A stretch of 58,836 bases of DNA. Source: Clostridiaceae bacterium (GTDB lineage Bacteria > Bacillota > Clostridia > DSM-8532). Positions 1 through 10,116 of the stretch are shown here, piece after piece (the stretch's first letter is position 1; each line of letters starts with the position of its first letter). Made by a program: the position numbers and the translations under genes. Below the pieces are notes generated by a model, which ran no database searches, was not told the DNA's origin, and saw nothing but the letters and a program-made list of their open reading frames with translations. The stretch lies in NCBI GenBank assembly GCA_012728095.1, contig JAAYFU010000066.1, forward strand, positions 1 through 58,836, read 5' to 3'.

Positions 1-104
1 ACGATGTTCTAATGCGCTTCTATTATGGCATTGGCTTTTACGTGGAAGCAATTGAAACCGACAGGGGCTATCTCAGGGCGCGCATGGTGAAAGAATACCG
101 TTAA
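1..104 (+). CDS. C-terminal fragment of a possible GNAT-type acetyltransferase (partial)
   Basis: An open frame enters from the left edge and ends at TAA 102-104, giving the last 33 residues of a protein. The fragment contains an F-Y-Y-G-I-G-F-Y-V-E segment followed by a beta-strand-like tail ending in M-V-K-E-Y. This resembles the last alpha4/beta6-beta7 part of GNAT acetyltransferases, where 'A.xx.FY.xx.GF' precedes the final strands. The visible piece contains no acetyl-CoA loop, so the family is an inference from a short segment. No terminator with a clear T-tract follows before the next gene. Confidence 0.4.
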   Translation, partial: DVLMRFYYGIGFYVEAIETDRGYLRARMVKEYR

Positions 105-200
105 AACAGTAAAAAGTCAGGGACTGAAAAAACAAAACAGTACAATGCCTGTGGCTTACTTGAAAAACCCATTAAAAAATACTTCTCTAAATTATAAAAT

Positions 201-226
201 ATGGTAATATTATTATATAATACCAT
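201..226 (+). promoter_or_regulatory. Inverted repeat overlapping a -10-like box
   Basis: ATGGTA at 201-206 and TACCAT at 221-226 form the ends of a 26-bp inverted repeat, and TATAAT lies at 216-221. No good -35 hexamer stands 17 bp upstream. The placement before the lipoprotein at 267 suggests an operator or weak promoter. This is inference. Confidence 0.35.
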
Positions 227-266
227 GTTAATTTAAAGATTAACTGACAAATTCAAGGAGGAGATT

Positions 267-1190
267 ATGGGTAGAATCAGTAAGCTTATAGGTGTATTGT
301 TTGTTGCGGCCTCATTGTTGGTATCAGGCTGCGGCCGAAATGTTACAACGGATAAGGATGATAAAGAAGCAGTAAAGATAAGTGAAAAACAGGATAAGGA
401 AAACAAGGATAAAGGCGAGCCTGAAAAAACCAATAATGATAATAATGAACCTGTAAAAAAAGTAGAGCCAAAAACTTCGAAAGGCGGTATTTACAAAGAA
501 CCGGGAATGGAATTGAGCGATTTTTACGATGCGTATAACGGAGCCTTGAGCCGTTTTGAACAGCCGGTCAATAGGTTCGAAACATCTGATTTTGAACTTT
601 TTGATATAGGCTTTGATATGCTTGCCGCTACTATTAATGTTGTAAACATCGTCCAGTTTGACTACCTGCAGCCGGGGGACAATGCGAAGGAGACCGGCAA
701 AAACGGCAAATTTGATGCCGTCAGGGAGAAAAACGGCAATATTATTGCCTTTAGGGAAAGTATGACGAGGGAAGAAGACGGGTTTGGCGATGACAATTTA
801 AAAGGCGATGTTGTTGAAAGATATGGATTTCTTAATACAGAAACCAATACATTGGTACTTGAAGGAACTACCAAACGGAATGGCCAGATTATTTCAAGAT
901 TTGTGAACGAAGTTGTTATACTGCCCGATGGAACTATCCTGGCGCAGATTTTTGACAAACCCAAGAAACCTACGGACGAAAGGATCTCGGACAAAGGGAA
1001 TGCATATTTTGTATATTGCACCGAAGATAAACTTGAGATAATAAAAGCCAGTTTTGAGCCTGATGTTAATTTTAAATTTGAAACCATAGTGGGAAAATCT
1101 AATGTAACTCTGGAAACCATGTCCGAAGGTTATAAAAAGGTCAGAAAACTCACAGTGGAGAATGATGTGGCAACAGCCATGAAATACTGA
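267..1190 (+). CDS. Lipoprotein of unknown function
   Basis: A 307-residue secreted lipoprotein. The N-terminus has a positively charged start, a hydrophobic stretch and a lipobox L-V-S-G-C near residue 22, so it should be diacylated and anchored on the outer face of the membrane. A linker of about 50 residues rich in Lys, Asp, Glu and Asn follows, then a mostly beta-looking globular part of about 220 residues that I do not recognise. The ATG at 267 follows AAGGAGGAG with good spacing. It appears monocistronic. Confidence 0.75.
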   Translation: MGRISKLIGVLFVAASLLVSGCGRNVTTDKDDKEAVKISEKQDKENKDKGEPEKTNNDNNEPVKKVEPKTSKGGIYKEPGMELSDFYDAYNGALSRFEQPVNRFETSDFELFDIGFDMLAATINVVNIVQFDYLQPGDNAKETGKNGKFDAVREKNGNIIAFRESMTREEDGFGDDNLKGDVVERYGFLNTETNTLVLEGTTKRNGQIISRFVNEVVILPDGTILAQIFDKPKKPTDERISDKGNAYFVYCTEDKLEIIKASFEPDVNFKFETIVGKSNVTLETMSEGYKKVRKLTVENDVATAMKY

Positions 1191-1297
1191 TAAAAAATGA
1201 TGTTTACATAAAAGGTTTTCATGGTACTACATAATTAAGAAAGTTGATAGCCCATCCTGTTTATAAAAAATTAATAGTTTTATGTTTAAAAGGAAAT

Positions 1298-1334
1298 ACT
1301 ACTCCTGACGCAATAACAATGTGAAAGGAGTAGT
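1298..1334 (+). promoter_or_regulatory. Hairpin that encloses the ribosome binding site of the LysM gene
   Basis: ACTACTCCT (1298-1306) is exactly complementary to AGGAGTAGT (1326-1334), leaving a 19-nt loop and a run of T directly after. The 3' arm contains the AAAGGAG ribosome binding site (1324-1330) for the TTG start at 1339. The structure could act as a terminator for the lipoprotein transcript, or as a switch that hides the ribosome binding site. Confidence 0.5.
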
Positions 1335-1338
1335 TTTT

Positions 1339-2826
1339 TTGGACTTATTCAGAAGTTACCAATTGATCGAAACGAAAGACGGCTATGACCTCATTCTGTA
1401 TGTTGACACCAACATGGATGATGTTGAATTTGCCGAGGAATTCGGAAAAATAGATGAGGATAATAAAAAGCGTCTTAATGACAATATAATCGACTATATC
1501 AAAGAAAAATTCCCGGACATTAAGATCAATATGGTAAAAGTAATGGCGGGCACGGTATTGCTGTCATCATTTATGCTAGGCGCCCCAATAAAATCGCATG
1601 CGGCCCAGACTGCGGCTTCAGGATTAGCGTATAACCAGGGCGCTTACAACTATAACATAAAGATTTCAGTAAACGGCAATCTGCAGAATTTCAGCGCTCG
1701 TCCGTTTATATATAATAACACTACTTATGTGCCGCTTTATGATTTCGGTAAAGCAATAGGCGGCAGCGTATGGTGGAATAATACTTCCAATACTGTCGGA
1801 ATTAACAAAAACAATAACATGATAGCGTTTATGCGGGGTTCAAGCCTGGCAAGAGTCAACGGTGTCCAGGTGAAAATGCCCCCGTCGATCGTTATCGAAG
1901 GTATAACCTTTGCCCCGGTAAGATTCATAGCCGAAAACCTGGGCTATAAAGTTGAACTTGACACAGCAACCCAGACAGTGAATATAACAAACCAGGCAAT
2001 CAAAAAGAACAACACATATACCGTTGTGGCGGGTGATTCCCTTTGGCTGATCGCAAATAAATTCGGCACTTCTGTTGCTGCTCTTAAAAGCGCTAACAAT
2101 CTATCGGGTGATATCATTTATCCGGGGCAGATACTGGTTATTCCGGACAAATCCGCGAATACCGCGCCGGCTCCATCTACGGGACAAAACCAGGCGCCCG
2201 CTCCGCAAAATAATACAAAATGGCCGGATGTAACCTATATTGTACAGCCTGGCGACACCGTGACATCAGTAGCAAAGAAATTCGGTGTATCGGTGCAGGA
2301 TATTTTAAAATACAACTATATGGAACCGGATGAATGGCTTAACGCGGGAGATAAAATCGCGATATCAGGCTATGCTCCCAGGGTAACTACGGTGAGACAG
2401 GGCGAAAGCGCCGCTCCAGCCAGACGGGGCACTCCTGTGGACTGGAACCTTGAAGGACAATATTTAATCAAAAGAGGCGACGTATTTACAATTGTCGATG
2501 TGGATACCGGAAAACAATTTAAGGCCAAGATGATAGGAGGGTATAACCATGCCGATATCGAACCCCTTACAACTGCAGATACAAATATAATGAAATCTCT
2601 CTTCGGAGAATGGAAATGGTCTCCCAGGGCAGTAGTCGTATTTCATAACGGAATGAATATCGCCGCCTCTCTATCGGGAATGCCCCATGGCGTGGATACC
2701 ATAGAAAACGGGGTTAACGGGCATTTTGACCTATATTTGAAAAACAGCACTTCTCACAGCACATCCACTTCCAAGGTGTATATACAGGAACATCAGAATA
2801 TGGTTATGAAAGCTTCAGGTAAATAA
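1339..2826 (+). CDS. LysM cell-wall protein with copper-amine-oxidase-like N-terminal domain
   Basis: A 495-residue envelope protein. Start TTG 1339 is preferred because AAAGGAG lies 8 nt before it; a GTG at 1321 would place that site inside the gene. The first 64 residues are acidic and apparently cytoplasmic. They are followed by a hydrophobic signal/anchor segment (about 65-88, ending S-H-A-A). Next come a copper-amine-oxidase N-terminal type domain (about 110-216, with the 'Y-V-P-L' and 'F-A-P-V-R-F-I-A-E' repeats typical of clostridial surface proteins), LysM 1 (about 226-270), a Pro/Ala linker, LysM 2 (about 298-345) and a C-terminal domain of about 120 residues that I cannot name. LysM binds peptidoglycan glycan strands. 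No hydrolase catalytic motif is evident, so the role is probably wall or spore-surface binding. Confidence 0.75.
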   Translation: MDLFRSYQLIETKDGYDLILYVDTNMDDVEFAEEFGKIDEDNKKRLNDNIIDYIKEKFPDIKINMVKVMAGTVLLSSFMLGAPIKSHAAQTAASGLAYNQGAYNYNIKISVNGNLQNFSARPFIYNNTTYVPLYDFGKAIGGSVWWNNTSNTVGINKNNNMIAFMRGSSLARVNGVQVKMPPSIVIEGITFAPVRFIAENLGYKVELDTATQTVNITNQAIKKNNTYTVVAGDSLWLIANKFGTSVAALKSANNLSGDIIYPGQILVIPDKSANTAPAPSTGQNQAPAPQNNTKWPDVTYIVQPGDTVTSVAKKFGVSVQDILKYNYMEPDEWLNAGDKIAISGYAPRVTTVRQGESAAPARRGTPVDWNLEGQYLIKRGDVFTIVDVDTGKQFKAKMIGGYNHADIEPLTTADTNIMKSLFGEWKWSPRAVVVFHNGMNIAASLSGMPHGVDTIENGVNGHFDLYLKNSTSHSTSTSKVYIQEHQNMVMKASGK

Positions 2827-2847
2827 TGAAAATCCGACCTTTTGTCT

Positions 2848-2889
2848 GACAGGGTATCATTTGCGGTTTAACGCATTTGATACCCTGTC
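2848..2889 (+). terminator. Strong hairpin after the LysM gene
   Basis: GACAGGGTATCA (2848-2859) and TGATACCCTGTC (2878-2889) pair perfectly over 12 bp, with further partial pairing in the loop. The T-tract is weak, but the position 20 nt after the stop codon fits a terminator. Confidence 0.65.
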
Positions 2890-2945
2890 GCATATTTATT
2901 ACCGTTTTCACCACATCAATTTAATACTCATATCTTAGTGTAGGG

Positions 2946-2973
2946 AAACCGTTCAGGGAAAACCGGTTTTTTT
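2946..2973 (+). terminator. Small hairpin with T-run upstream of feoA
   Basis: AAACCG (2946-2951) pairs with CGGTTT (2964-2969), and seven T residues start at 2967. It lies about 25 nt before the feoA start, so it may be an attenuator or a second terminator of the upstream gene. The stem is only 6 bp. Confidence 0.35.
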
Positions 2974-2997
2974 ATTGTAATCAGAAGAGGTATCGCC

Positions 2998-3237
2998 ATG
3001 GAAAGAAACATTTTTCCTTTAAATTACTTACCGTTAGGGAAAAAAGCGAGAGTCAGGGACTTAATTTCCAGTGGAAGTACCAGGAGACGAATGCTTGATC
3101 TAGGCATCATTTCCAATACAGAGGTTGAAGCTCTTCAAAAAAGCCCGTCAGGAGACCCAGTAGCATATCGTATCAGGGGAGCGGTTATAGCGCTGCGTTC
3201 CGAAGAAGCATCCCAGATATTGGTGGAGGAAATATAA
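2998..3237 (+). CDS. feoA: Ferrous iron transport protein A
   Basis: A 79-residue SH3-like cytoplasmic protein. It has the FeoA pattern: 'L-P-L-G-K-K-A-R-V' near residue 10, 'R-R-M-L-D-L-G-I' near 30 and a V-A-Y-R-I-R-G strand near 56, with family-typical length. FeoA supports ferrous iron uptake through FeoB, which follows 44 nt downstream. The two are probably cotranscribed and, by analogy, iron-repressed, but I see no clear Fur or DtxR box. Confidence 0.9.
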   Translation: MERNIFPLNYLPLGKKARVRDLISSGSTRRRMLDLGIISNTEVEALQKSPSGDPVAYRIRGAVIALRSEEASQILVEEI

Positions 3238-3281
3238 AGAAGGCGGCATACATCACATGATATTAAAGAGGTGTGGTTTTT

Positions 3282-5429
3282 ATGGGGATAAAAAAACTGT
3301 CTATGGTATCGGCCTTTTCTGAAAACCAGTTAATTATAGAAAAAAAGTGTCCGGATGATAAAATCGTAGCTCTTGCCGGAAACCCCAATGTAGGCAAGAG
3401 TACGTTATTCAATAACCTGACAGGATTAAACCAGCATACCGGAAACTGGCCCGGAAAAACCGTTACCAATGCCCAGGGCAGGTTTTTACATAAAGGGAAA
3501 GGCTTTATACTTGTAGACCTTCCGGGGATATACTCCCTTATGGCAAATTCGGTTGAAGAAGAGGTTGCCAGGGATTTTATATGCTTCGGTGATCCCGATG
3601 CTACTGTTATTGTGGCTGATGCCACCTGTCTTGAAAGAAACCTCAACCTGGTTTTACAGACCCTTGAAATAACCAATAACGCAATTCTCTGTGTGAATCT
3701 CCTGGACGAGGCAAAAAACAAAAAAATAAATATAGATCTTAAGGAATTAGCAAAGCAATTGGGAATACCCGTAGTGGGGACCTGTGCCAGGGACGGCAGA
3801 GGCTTAAATGAACTTATGGACGAGGTATATAACCTCGCTATGAAAAAACCGTCAAAAGCAGGCTATATTATAAAATATGACAAGCCGATAGAAGAAGCCA
3901 TTTCCATATTGGAACCCTCTATCAAAAAAGTTATCGGGGATTACAACAGCCGGTGGGTCGCTTTAAAACTGCTGGACGGAGACAAAACCCTTATCAATTC
4001 AATTAATCAGTTTTTAAAGAAGGATATTCTTGAAGAAATTGAAATAGCGGAAAAAATGCAGCTGGCCCGAGAAGTTCTTATAAACTCCGGGATCGATAAT
4101 AACCTTTTCCGGGACAAAGTAGTGTCCCGTATCGTAATGAGAGCCGAAGAGATAAGCAGAAAAGCCGTTTCCTATGAAAATGAATTGTATAACTTAAGAG
4201 ACAGAAAAATTGATAGAATCATAACCTCAAAAGGATTCGGTATACCAATTATGCTGGTTCTCCTGGGATTTGTCTTCTGGCTTACCATTATAGGGGCAAA
4301 TTATCCTTCCCAATTGTTATCCGACGGGTTATTCTGGCTGGAAGGCAGGTTATACCGGTTATTAACGGCCATAAACTTTCCTGCGGCGCTAAAAAGCTTA
4401 TTGGTTGAAGGAGTTTACAGGACTCTTGCATGGGTGATATCGGTTATGCTTCCGCCGATGGCTATCTTTTTTCCGCTTTTCAGCCTGTTGGAGGATCTTG
4501 GTTATTTACCCAGGGTAGCGTTTAACCTGGATAATTTCTTTAAAAAGGCATGCGCTCACGGCAAACAGGCATTGACCATGTGTATGGGTTTCGGCTGCAA
4601 TGCCGCCGGAGTAGTAGGATGCAGGATTATTGATTCGCCAAGGGAAAGACTGATAGCGATAATAACGAATACTTTCGTTCCCTGCAACGGCAGGTTCCCT
4701 ACTCTCATAACTACCATTGCCATTTTTTTCGCCGGTTATTTTTCAGGGGCTTTAAGGTCATTGGTATCAGCGTTTCTTCTTACCATGCTTATTGTTTTCA
4801 GCGTTGTTATGACGCTGTTATTGTCAAGAATACTTTCCAAAACAATACTTAAAGGCCTTCCTTCATCCTTTACCCTGGAGCTTCCGCCCTACAGGAAACC
4901 TCAAATCGGCAAAGTTATTACAAGATCGATATTTGACAGGACATTGTTCGTCCTGGGCAGAGCTGTCATCGTGGCGGCACCAGCCGGGCTTATTATATGG
5001 TTAATGGCCAATATAACGATTGGTGATGCCAGCATCCTGTCTTACTGCGCAAGGTTCTTAGACCCGCCGGCCCGGCTTATAGGGCTTGATGGTTATATCC
5101 TGACGGCGTTTATCCTGGGGTTTCCCGCCAATGAAATAGTAATCCCGATAATTATCATGAGTTATATGTCGCAGGGAAGCCTGATGGAATTGGAAAACCT
5201 GTATCAGCTTGGTGAATTGTTAAGAAATAACGGATGGACATGGCTGACGGCCGTATGTTTCGTAATATTCTCATTGATGCATTGGCCCTGCGGCACCACT
5301 TTCCTGACAATAAAAAAAGAGACCCAAAGCTGGAAATGGACAATCATATCTTTTCTTGTTCCGGCAATAACGGGAACTTTGGTATGCTTCGTCATAACAA
5401 CTGCAGTAAGGCTTTTACGAATAGTTTAG
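3282..5429 (+). CDS. feoB: Ferrous iron transporter FeoB
   Basis: A 715-residue membrane protein importing Fe(II). The N-terminal GTPase domain has G1 G-N-P-N-V-G-K-S near residue 31, G3 D-L-P-G and G4 N-L-L-D. A helical GDI-like linker follows. The membrane part carries two Gate-like regions: 'M-G-F-G-C-N-A-A-G' with 'P-C-N-G-R-F-P-T', and 'G-F-P-A-N-E-I-V'. ATG 3282 is chosen because AAAGAGG lies about 10 nt upstream, whereas GTG 3273 sits on that site. Length is normal for clostridial FeoB. It pairs with feoA. Confidence 0.93.
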   Translation: MGIKKLSMVSAFSENQLIIEKKCPDDKIVALAGNPNVGKSTLFNNLTGLNQHTGNWPGKTVTNAQGRFLHKGKGFILVDLPGIYSLMANSVEEEVARDFICFGDPDATVIVADATCLERNLNLVLQTLEITNNAILCVNLLDEAKNKKINIDLKELAKQLGIPVVGTCARDGRGLNELMDEVYNLAMKKPSKAGYIIKYDKPIEEAISILEPSIKKVIGDYNSRWVALKLLDGDKTLINSINQFLKKDILEEIEIAEKMQLAREVLINSGIDNNLFRDKVVSRIVMRAEEISRKAVSYENELYNLRDRKIDRIITSKGFGIPIMLVLLGFVFWLTIIGANYPSQLLSDGLFWLEGRLYRLLTAINFPAALKSLLVEGVYRTLAWVISVMLPPMAIFFPLFSLLEDLGYLPRVAFNLDNFFKKACAHGKQALTMCMGFGCNAAGVVGCRIIDSPRERLIAIITNTFVPCNGRFPTLITTIAIFFAGYFSGALRSLVSAFLLTMLIVFSVVMTLLLSRILSKTILKGLPSSFTLELPPYRKPQIGKVITRSIFDRTLFVLGRAVIVAAPAGLIIWLMANITIGDASILSYCARFLDPPARLIGLDGYILTAFILGFPANEIVIPIIIMSYMSQGSLMELENLYQLGELLRNNGWTWLTAVCFVIFSLMHWPCGTTFLTIKKETQSWKWTIISFLVPAITGTLVCFVITTAVRLLRIV

Positions 5430-5434
5430 AGTGA

Positions 5435-5623
5435 TTGGCTTTAGTATTTGAAACCCGGCTTTATTCTGAAAAGGTATATTATGGACAAGCGGTCGCCAAT
5501 GATATTATTGTGATAATTACGGGATATAAAACAAAGAATATCACAGGATATGAAATGGACAAAAACGGCAAATTGCCGAATCAAATTGAAGGAGTCAGGG
5601 ACAAATTGGCCGAAATATGGTAA
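5435..5623 (+). CDS. Small hypothetical protein after feoB (doubtful)
   Basis: A 62-codon open frame with a TTG start 5 nt after feoB. The product has a hydrophobic middle (D-I-I-V-I-I-T-G) and an end N-Q-I-E-G-V-R-D-K-L-A-E-I-W that looks protein-like. No good ribosome binding site precedes the start and I recognise no family. It may be a remnant or a spurious frame. Confidence 0.25.
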   Translation: MALVFETRLYSEKVYYGQAVANDIIVIITGYKTKNITGYEMDKNGKLPNQIEGVRDKLAEIW

Positions 5624-5663
5624 GATGTTGAACAGTAAAAAGACAAATTAATAAAGGCAATAA

Positions 5664-6797
<1,134 letters not shown>

Positions 6798-6800
6798 ATA

Positions 6801-6943
6801 AGATCCTTCGACTCCGCTGCGCTCCGCTCAGGATGACATAATGGGAGTGCTAACGCTTCGTTCAGGATGACATAATGGGAGTGCTAACGCTTTGTTCGGA
6901 ACGAAACGCATGTGTCATTCTGAGCGTAAGCGAAGAATCTTTA
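6801..6943 (+). repeat. Dispersed palindromic repeat, copy 1, with an internal tandem duplication
   Basis: The left arm (AGATCCTTCG, with CTCAGGATGACA ending near 6838) is inverted relative to the right arm TGTCATTCTGAGCG (6912-6925) followed by AGCGAAGAATCTT. Inside are two head-to-tail 34-bp units (6828-6861 and 6862-6895) differing at one base. The same core recurs at 52853-52963 after alaS, so this is a genome-dispersed element rather than part of tgt. Confidence 0.8.
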
Positions 6944-7001
6944 AAAATACCAACACTGCAAGATATTTTTTCGGAAATATTGGTATAAAATCATTTTATA
7001 A

Positions 7002-7030
7002 TTGATAACCTGTTTCAAATACTGTATAAT
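7002..7030 (+). promoter_or_regulatory. Sigma-A type promoter for yajC
   Basis: TTGATA (7002-7007) and TATAAT (7025-7030) are separated by 17 bp, about 50 bp before the yajC start. The repeat upstream separates yajC from tgt transcription. Confidence 0.7.
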
Positions 7031-7082
7031 GTCGGTGTATTAAGCGAGTTGAAGCATTTAACAAATATTTTGGAGGTTGTTT

Positions 7083-7439
7083 ATGAAGTTTTTATCAAGT
7101 TTATTTCTGCTTGCCGCAGAAGCGCCTGCAGTAGATCCTAACGCATCGGGAGCGGATCTGGCCGGCGGAGGACAATGGATCCAAACATTGGTTCTGATTA
7201 TACCATTGGCTTTAATGTATGTTATTTTGATTGTTCCTCAGAAAAGAAAAGAAAAGAAACTAAGAGAGACAATCGCCAGCGCTGTTGTAGGAGATCAGAT
7301 AGTAACAATTGGCGGTCTGGCCGGGAAAATCGTAAATATAAAGGATGACGAAGTAACCTTTGAAACAAGCGTGGAACGTACAATGATAACAATAAAGAAA
7401 TGGGCGATAAGAGACGTAATAAAGCCTGTTGAAAGCTAA
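7083..7439 (+). CDS. yajC: Preprotein translocase accessory subunit YajC
   Basis: A 118-residue protein with one membrane segment (about 33-50, ending L-I-V-P-Q-K-R-K-E-K-K) and a cytoplasmic domain carrying the family hallmark V-G-D-Q-I-V-T-I-G-G-L-A-G-K. YajC associates with SecDF-SecYEG in protein export. The ATG at 7083 stands 6 nt after GGAGG (7072-7076). A terminator follows, so it is probably monocistronic. Confidence 0.9.
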   Translation: MKFLSSLFLLAAEAPAVDPNASGADLAGGGQWIQTLVLIIPLALMYVILIVPQKRKEKKLRETIASAVVGDQIVTIGGLAGKIVNIKDDEVTFETSVERTMITIKKWAIRDVIKPVES

Positions 7440-7454
7440 TCGAGCATATCAGAT

Positions 7455-7479
7455 AATCCCCGGAAAAACCGGGGATTTT
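7455..7479 (+). terminator. Rho-independent terminator after yajC
   Basis: AATCCCCGG (7455-7463), a five-A loop, CCGGGGATT (7469-7477) and then T residues. Confidence 0.85.
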
Positions 7480-7537
7480 GAATATAGATTAAGTGTTTCC
7501 AAGTATTTTGACATTTTTCTGGACAGGGATGAGGATC

Positions 7538-8053
7538 ATGAAAAACGATTATCTTGTGGTCGGAAAAGTTGTAAACACACATGGTGTTAAAGGCGAACTT
7601 AAGGTAATGCCCATAACATCGGATATATCGCGTTTTGATTACCTCCTTTTTGTAACGGCAAAATATGAGGGGGTGTATAAGGAATTCAGGGTTTTAGGAT
7701 GCAGAATCCATAAAGGGTTTGTACTTATGAAACTTAAAGGTATCGAAACCATGAATGACGCCGAGAAGTTAAAGGGGCAGGATCTTCTGGTCCAGCGTAA
7801 ACATGCCATAGAGCTGGAAGAAGACGAATACTTTATGTGCGATTTGATAGGAATGGATGTCTACGAGGGAGATAAACTGCTGGGTAAGCTGATTGATATA
7901 TTGGAAACAGGAAGTAATGATGTTTACGTTGTTCAGGACGACGATAAAAGAGAAATCCTTATCCCGGCATTGAAGTCCGTGGTTGTAAATGTTGATATTG
8001 AAGGAAAACGGATGCAGGTAAAACTACCGGAGGGTTTAATTGATGATATTTGA
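7538..8053 (+). CDS. rimM: Ribosome maturation factor RimM
   Basis: A 171-residue 30S assembly factor that acts on the 3' (head) domain of 16S rRNA and binds S19. The N-terminal beta-barrel begins [13 protein letters not shown], and the C-terminal PRC-barrel contains G-S-N-D-V-Y-V-V followed by I-L-I-P. ATG 7538 is taken as start with GAGG just upstream; ATG 7529 in the same frame is possible. The 3' end overlaps trmD by 11 nt, the usual rimM-trmD coupling. No rpsP precedes it in this window. Confidence 0.9.
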   Translation: MKNDYLVVGKVVNTHGVKGELKVMPITSDISRFDYLLFVTAKYEGVYKEFRVLGCRIHKGFVLMKLKGIETMNDAEKLKGQDLLVQRKHAIELEEDEYFMCDLIGMDVYEGDKLLGKLIDILETGSNDVYVVQDDDKREILIPALKSVVVNVDIEGKRMQVKLPEGLIDDI

Positions 8054-8837
8054 TGTATTGACCCTCTTCCCGGAGAGTGTTGACAGGTTCTTAAACGAGA
8101 GCATAATCGGAAGGGCAAGGGAAAAGGGAATCATAACGGTAAATACCATTAATATCAGGGATTTTTCTTTGGATAAACATAAAAAGGTGGACGACTATCC
8201 CTATGGCGGAGGAGCCGGAATGGTCATGACTCCTCAGCCTTTATTCGACGCATGGGAGTACGCGGTAAAACTAAGCCCTATAAAGCCGAAAACTATTTAT
8301 ATGAGTCCCCAGGGCAAGGTTCTGACCCAGAGCCTCGTACGGGAGCTAAAGAATGAAAAAAGGCTCATAATTATATGCGGGCATTACGAGGGAGTCGATG
8401 AAAGAGTATTGGAAGAAATAGTCGATGAGGAAATCTCAATAGGGGACTATGTCTTAACAGGCGGGGAGCTTCCGGCAATGGTACTTATAGATGCTGTAAG
8501 CCGGCTTGTTGATGGTGTTTTAAGCTCCGATGAATCATATTTGAAAGAATCACATTATGACGGCCTTTTGGAGTTTCCCCAATATACAAGGCCTTATGAG
8601 TTCAGGGGAAAAAAAGTGCCGGATATTTTATTATCGGGTCATCATGCCAATATTGAAAAATGGCGTTATTTAAAAATGCTGGAAAGAACAAGGGAAAGGC
8701 GACCCGATTTGTTTGAGAAATACGAAAAAGAAAATAAAGAGAAAGTATTGGAGGCTTTCGGTTTACTGCCAAGGAAAAAAAGAAGGAAAAAGGCAGGTGG
8801 TGATAATGACGGGGAAAAAGGAACCTCTGGCATATAG
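8043..8837 (+). CDS. trmD: tRNA (guanine-N1)-methyltransferase TrmD
   Basis: A 264-residue SPOUT methyltransferase making m1G37 in tRNA. It has a trefoil-knot core with [11 protein letters not shown] near residue 110 and [11 protein letters not shown] near 133. The ATG at 8043 lies 8 nt after GGAGGG, inside the end of rimM. The C-terminus has an unusual Lys/Arg-rich then Gly/Asp-rich tail of about 25 residues, overlapping the next gene's start by 32 nt. Confidence 0.93.
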   Translation: MIFDVLTLFPESVDRFLNESIIGRAREKGIITVNTINIRDFSLDKHKKVDDYPYGGGAGMVMTPQPLFDAWEYAVKLSPIKPKTIYMSPQGKVLTQSLVRELKNEKRLIIICGHYEGVDERVLEEIVDEEISIGDYVLTGGELPAMVLIDAVSRLVDGVLSSDESYLKESHYDGLLEFPQYTRPYEFRGKKVPDILLSGHHANIEKWRYLKMLERTRERRPDLFEKYEKENKEKVLEAFGLLPRKKRRKKAGGDNDGEKGTSGI

Positions 8838-10116
8838 AATGTGCCCGCGAAACCTGGATGAGTTTGTGGGACAGGAACATATAATAGGACCCGGCAAACT
8901 GCTCAACCGGATGATTAAGGCAGATAAGATATCTTCTATCATACTTTTCGGTCCTCCCGGGACGGGCAAGAGCTCAATCGCGAGGATTATAGCCAATACT
9001 ACCAAGGCTTCATTTTACAGACTGAATGCCGTTACCGCGGGTGTAAAGGACATAAAACAAATAGTGGAAGATACCCAGAATACCTTTTTGAATCCTAACG
9101 GCAAGGCAGTTTTGTTTATAGATGAAATCCATCGTTTTAACAAGGCGCAGCAGGACGCGCTTCTTCCACATGTTGAGGATGGCACGATCGTATTGATTGG
9201 AGCGACGACCGAAAACCCGTTTTTCGAGGTCAATAAGGCTTTGATTTCAAGATCCACGGTTTTTATGCTGGAACCGTTAAAAAAAGAGCATATTATAAAG
9301 ATTGTAAATATGGCTGTAACCGATAAGGAGAGAGGACTCGGCAACCTTAAAATAGATATTGACGATGAAGCGGTAATGCTTCTTGCCGAGATGTCGGGCG
9401 GGGATGCGCGAGTGGCGTTAAATGCGCTGGAACTGGCCGTTCTTACTACAGATATGAATGAAGACGGAGTTTACAGGATTACTCCGGATGTTATAACAGA
9501 TTGTATCCAGAAAAAGGTAGTCAGGTTTGATAAATCTTCAGAACAGCATTACGATAATATCAGCGCTTTTATAAAATCAATGAGAGGCAGCGACCCGGAC
9601 GCGACGCTTTTGTATTTGGCCAGGGCACTTTATGCAGGGGAAGATCCTGAATTCCTCGCAAGGCGCATTATGATTTGCGCCTCCGAGGATGTTGGTATGG
9701 CAAATCCAAATGCGCTGATTTTGGCGACTGTCGCTGCCCAGGCAATACATATGATAGGGATGCCGGAGGCCAGGATATTATTGGCTCAGGCGGCAGTGAT
9801 GGTGGCTACAAGCCCGAAATCCAATTCTACCTATAAAGCCCTTGAAGACGCTTTGTATGATGTTGAGCATAAAAATACCGGGGAAGTCCCCATGCATCTT
9901 AGAAATGCCCCGGTCAAAGGAATGGAAGAACTGGGTTATAGTGTGGGATATAAATATGCCCATGATTATCCCGGGCATATTGTGAATGACATGGAATACA
10001 TGCCTGATATTATGCGGGGCACGTATTATTATCATCCGTCTTCCAACGGTTATGAGGCAAAAATAAAGGAATGGCTTGAGAAACGCAGAAACGCGAAAAA
10101 TAAAGAGAATGGGTGA
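8806..10116 (+). CDS. rarA: Replication-associated recombination protein A (RarA/MgsA AAA+ ATPase)
   Basis: A 436-residue clamp-loader-like AAA+ ATPase acting at stalled replication forks. It carries Walker A G-P-P-G-T-G-K-S near residue 49, Walker [10 protein letters not shown] near 100, an A-T-T-E-N-P sensor, and the C-terminal tetramerisation region with M-I-C-A-S-E-D-V-G. The ATG at 8806 follows AGGTGG and gives the normal family length; upstream in-frame codons lie deep in trmD. The stop codon overlaps by one base an ATG (10116-10118) that probably belongs to the next gene. Confidence 0.92.
   Translation: MTGKKEPLAYRMCPRNLDEFVGQEHIIGPGKLLNRMIKADKISSIILFGPPGTGKSSIARIIANTTKASFYRLNAVTAGVKDIKQIVEDTQNTFLNPNGKAVLFIDEIHRFNKAQQDALLPHVEDGTIVLIGATTENPFFEVNKALISRSTVFMLEPLKKEHIIKIVNMAVTDKERGLGNLKIDIDDEAVMLLAEMSGGDARVALNALELAVLTTDMNEDGVYRITPDVITDCIQKKVVRFDKSSEQHYDNISAFIKSMRGSDPDATLLYLARALYAGEDPEFLARRIMICASEDVGMANPNALILATVAAQAIHMIGMPEARILLAQAAVMVATSPKSNSTYKALEDALYDVEHKNTGEVPMHLRNAPVKGMEELGYSVGYKYAHDYPGHIVNDMEYMPDIMRGTYYYHPSSNGYEAKIKEWLEKRRNAKNKENG

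Noticed and set aside
662..1120. Minus-strand frame of 152 codons opposite the first lipoprotein
   Set aside because: Shadow of a real plus-strand gene with signal peptide and ribosome binding site; no family-like sequence and no ribosome binding site.
5435..5623. FeoC or a Cys-rich Feo-associated protein after feoB
   Set aside because: The short frame has no Cys pairs, winged-helix pattern or ribosome binding site; listed only as a doubtful hypothetical.
6798..6945. CRISPR array or regular tandem repeat
   Set aside because: Only two adjacent 34-bp units without spacers, inside a palindromic dispersed element.
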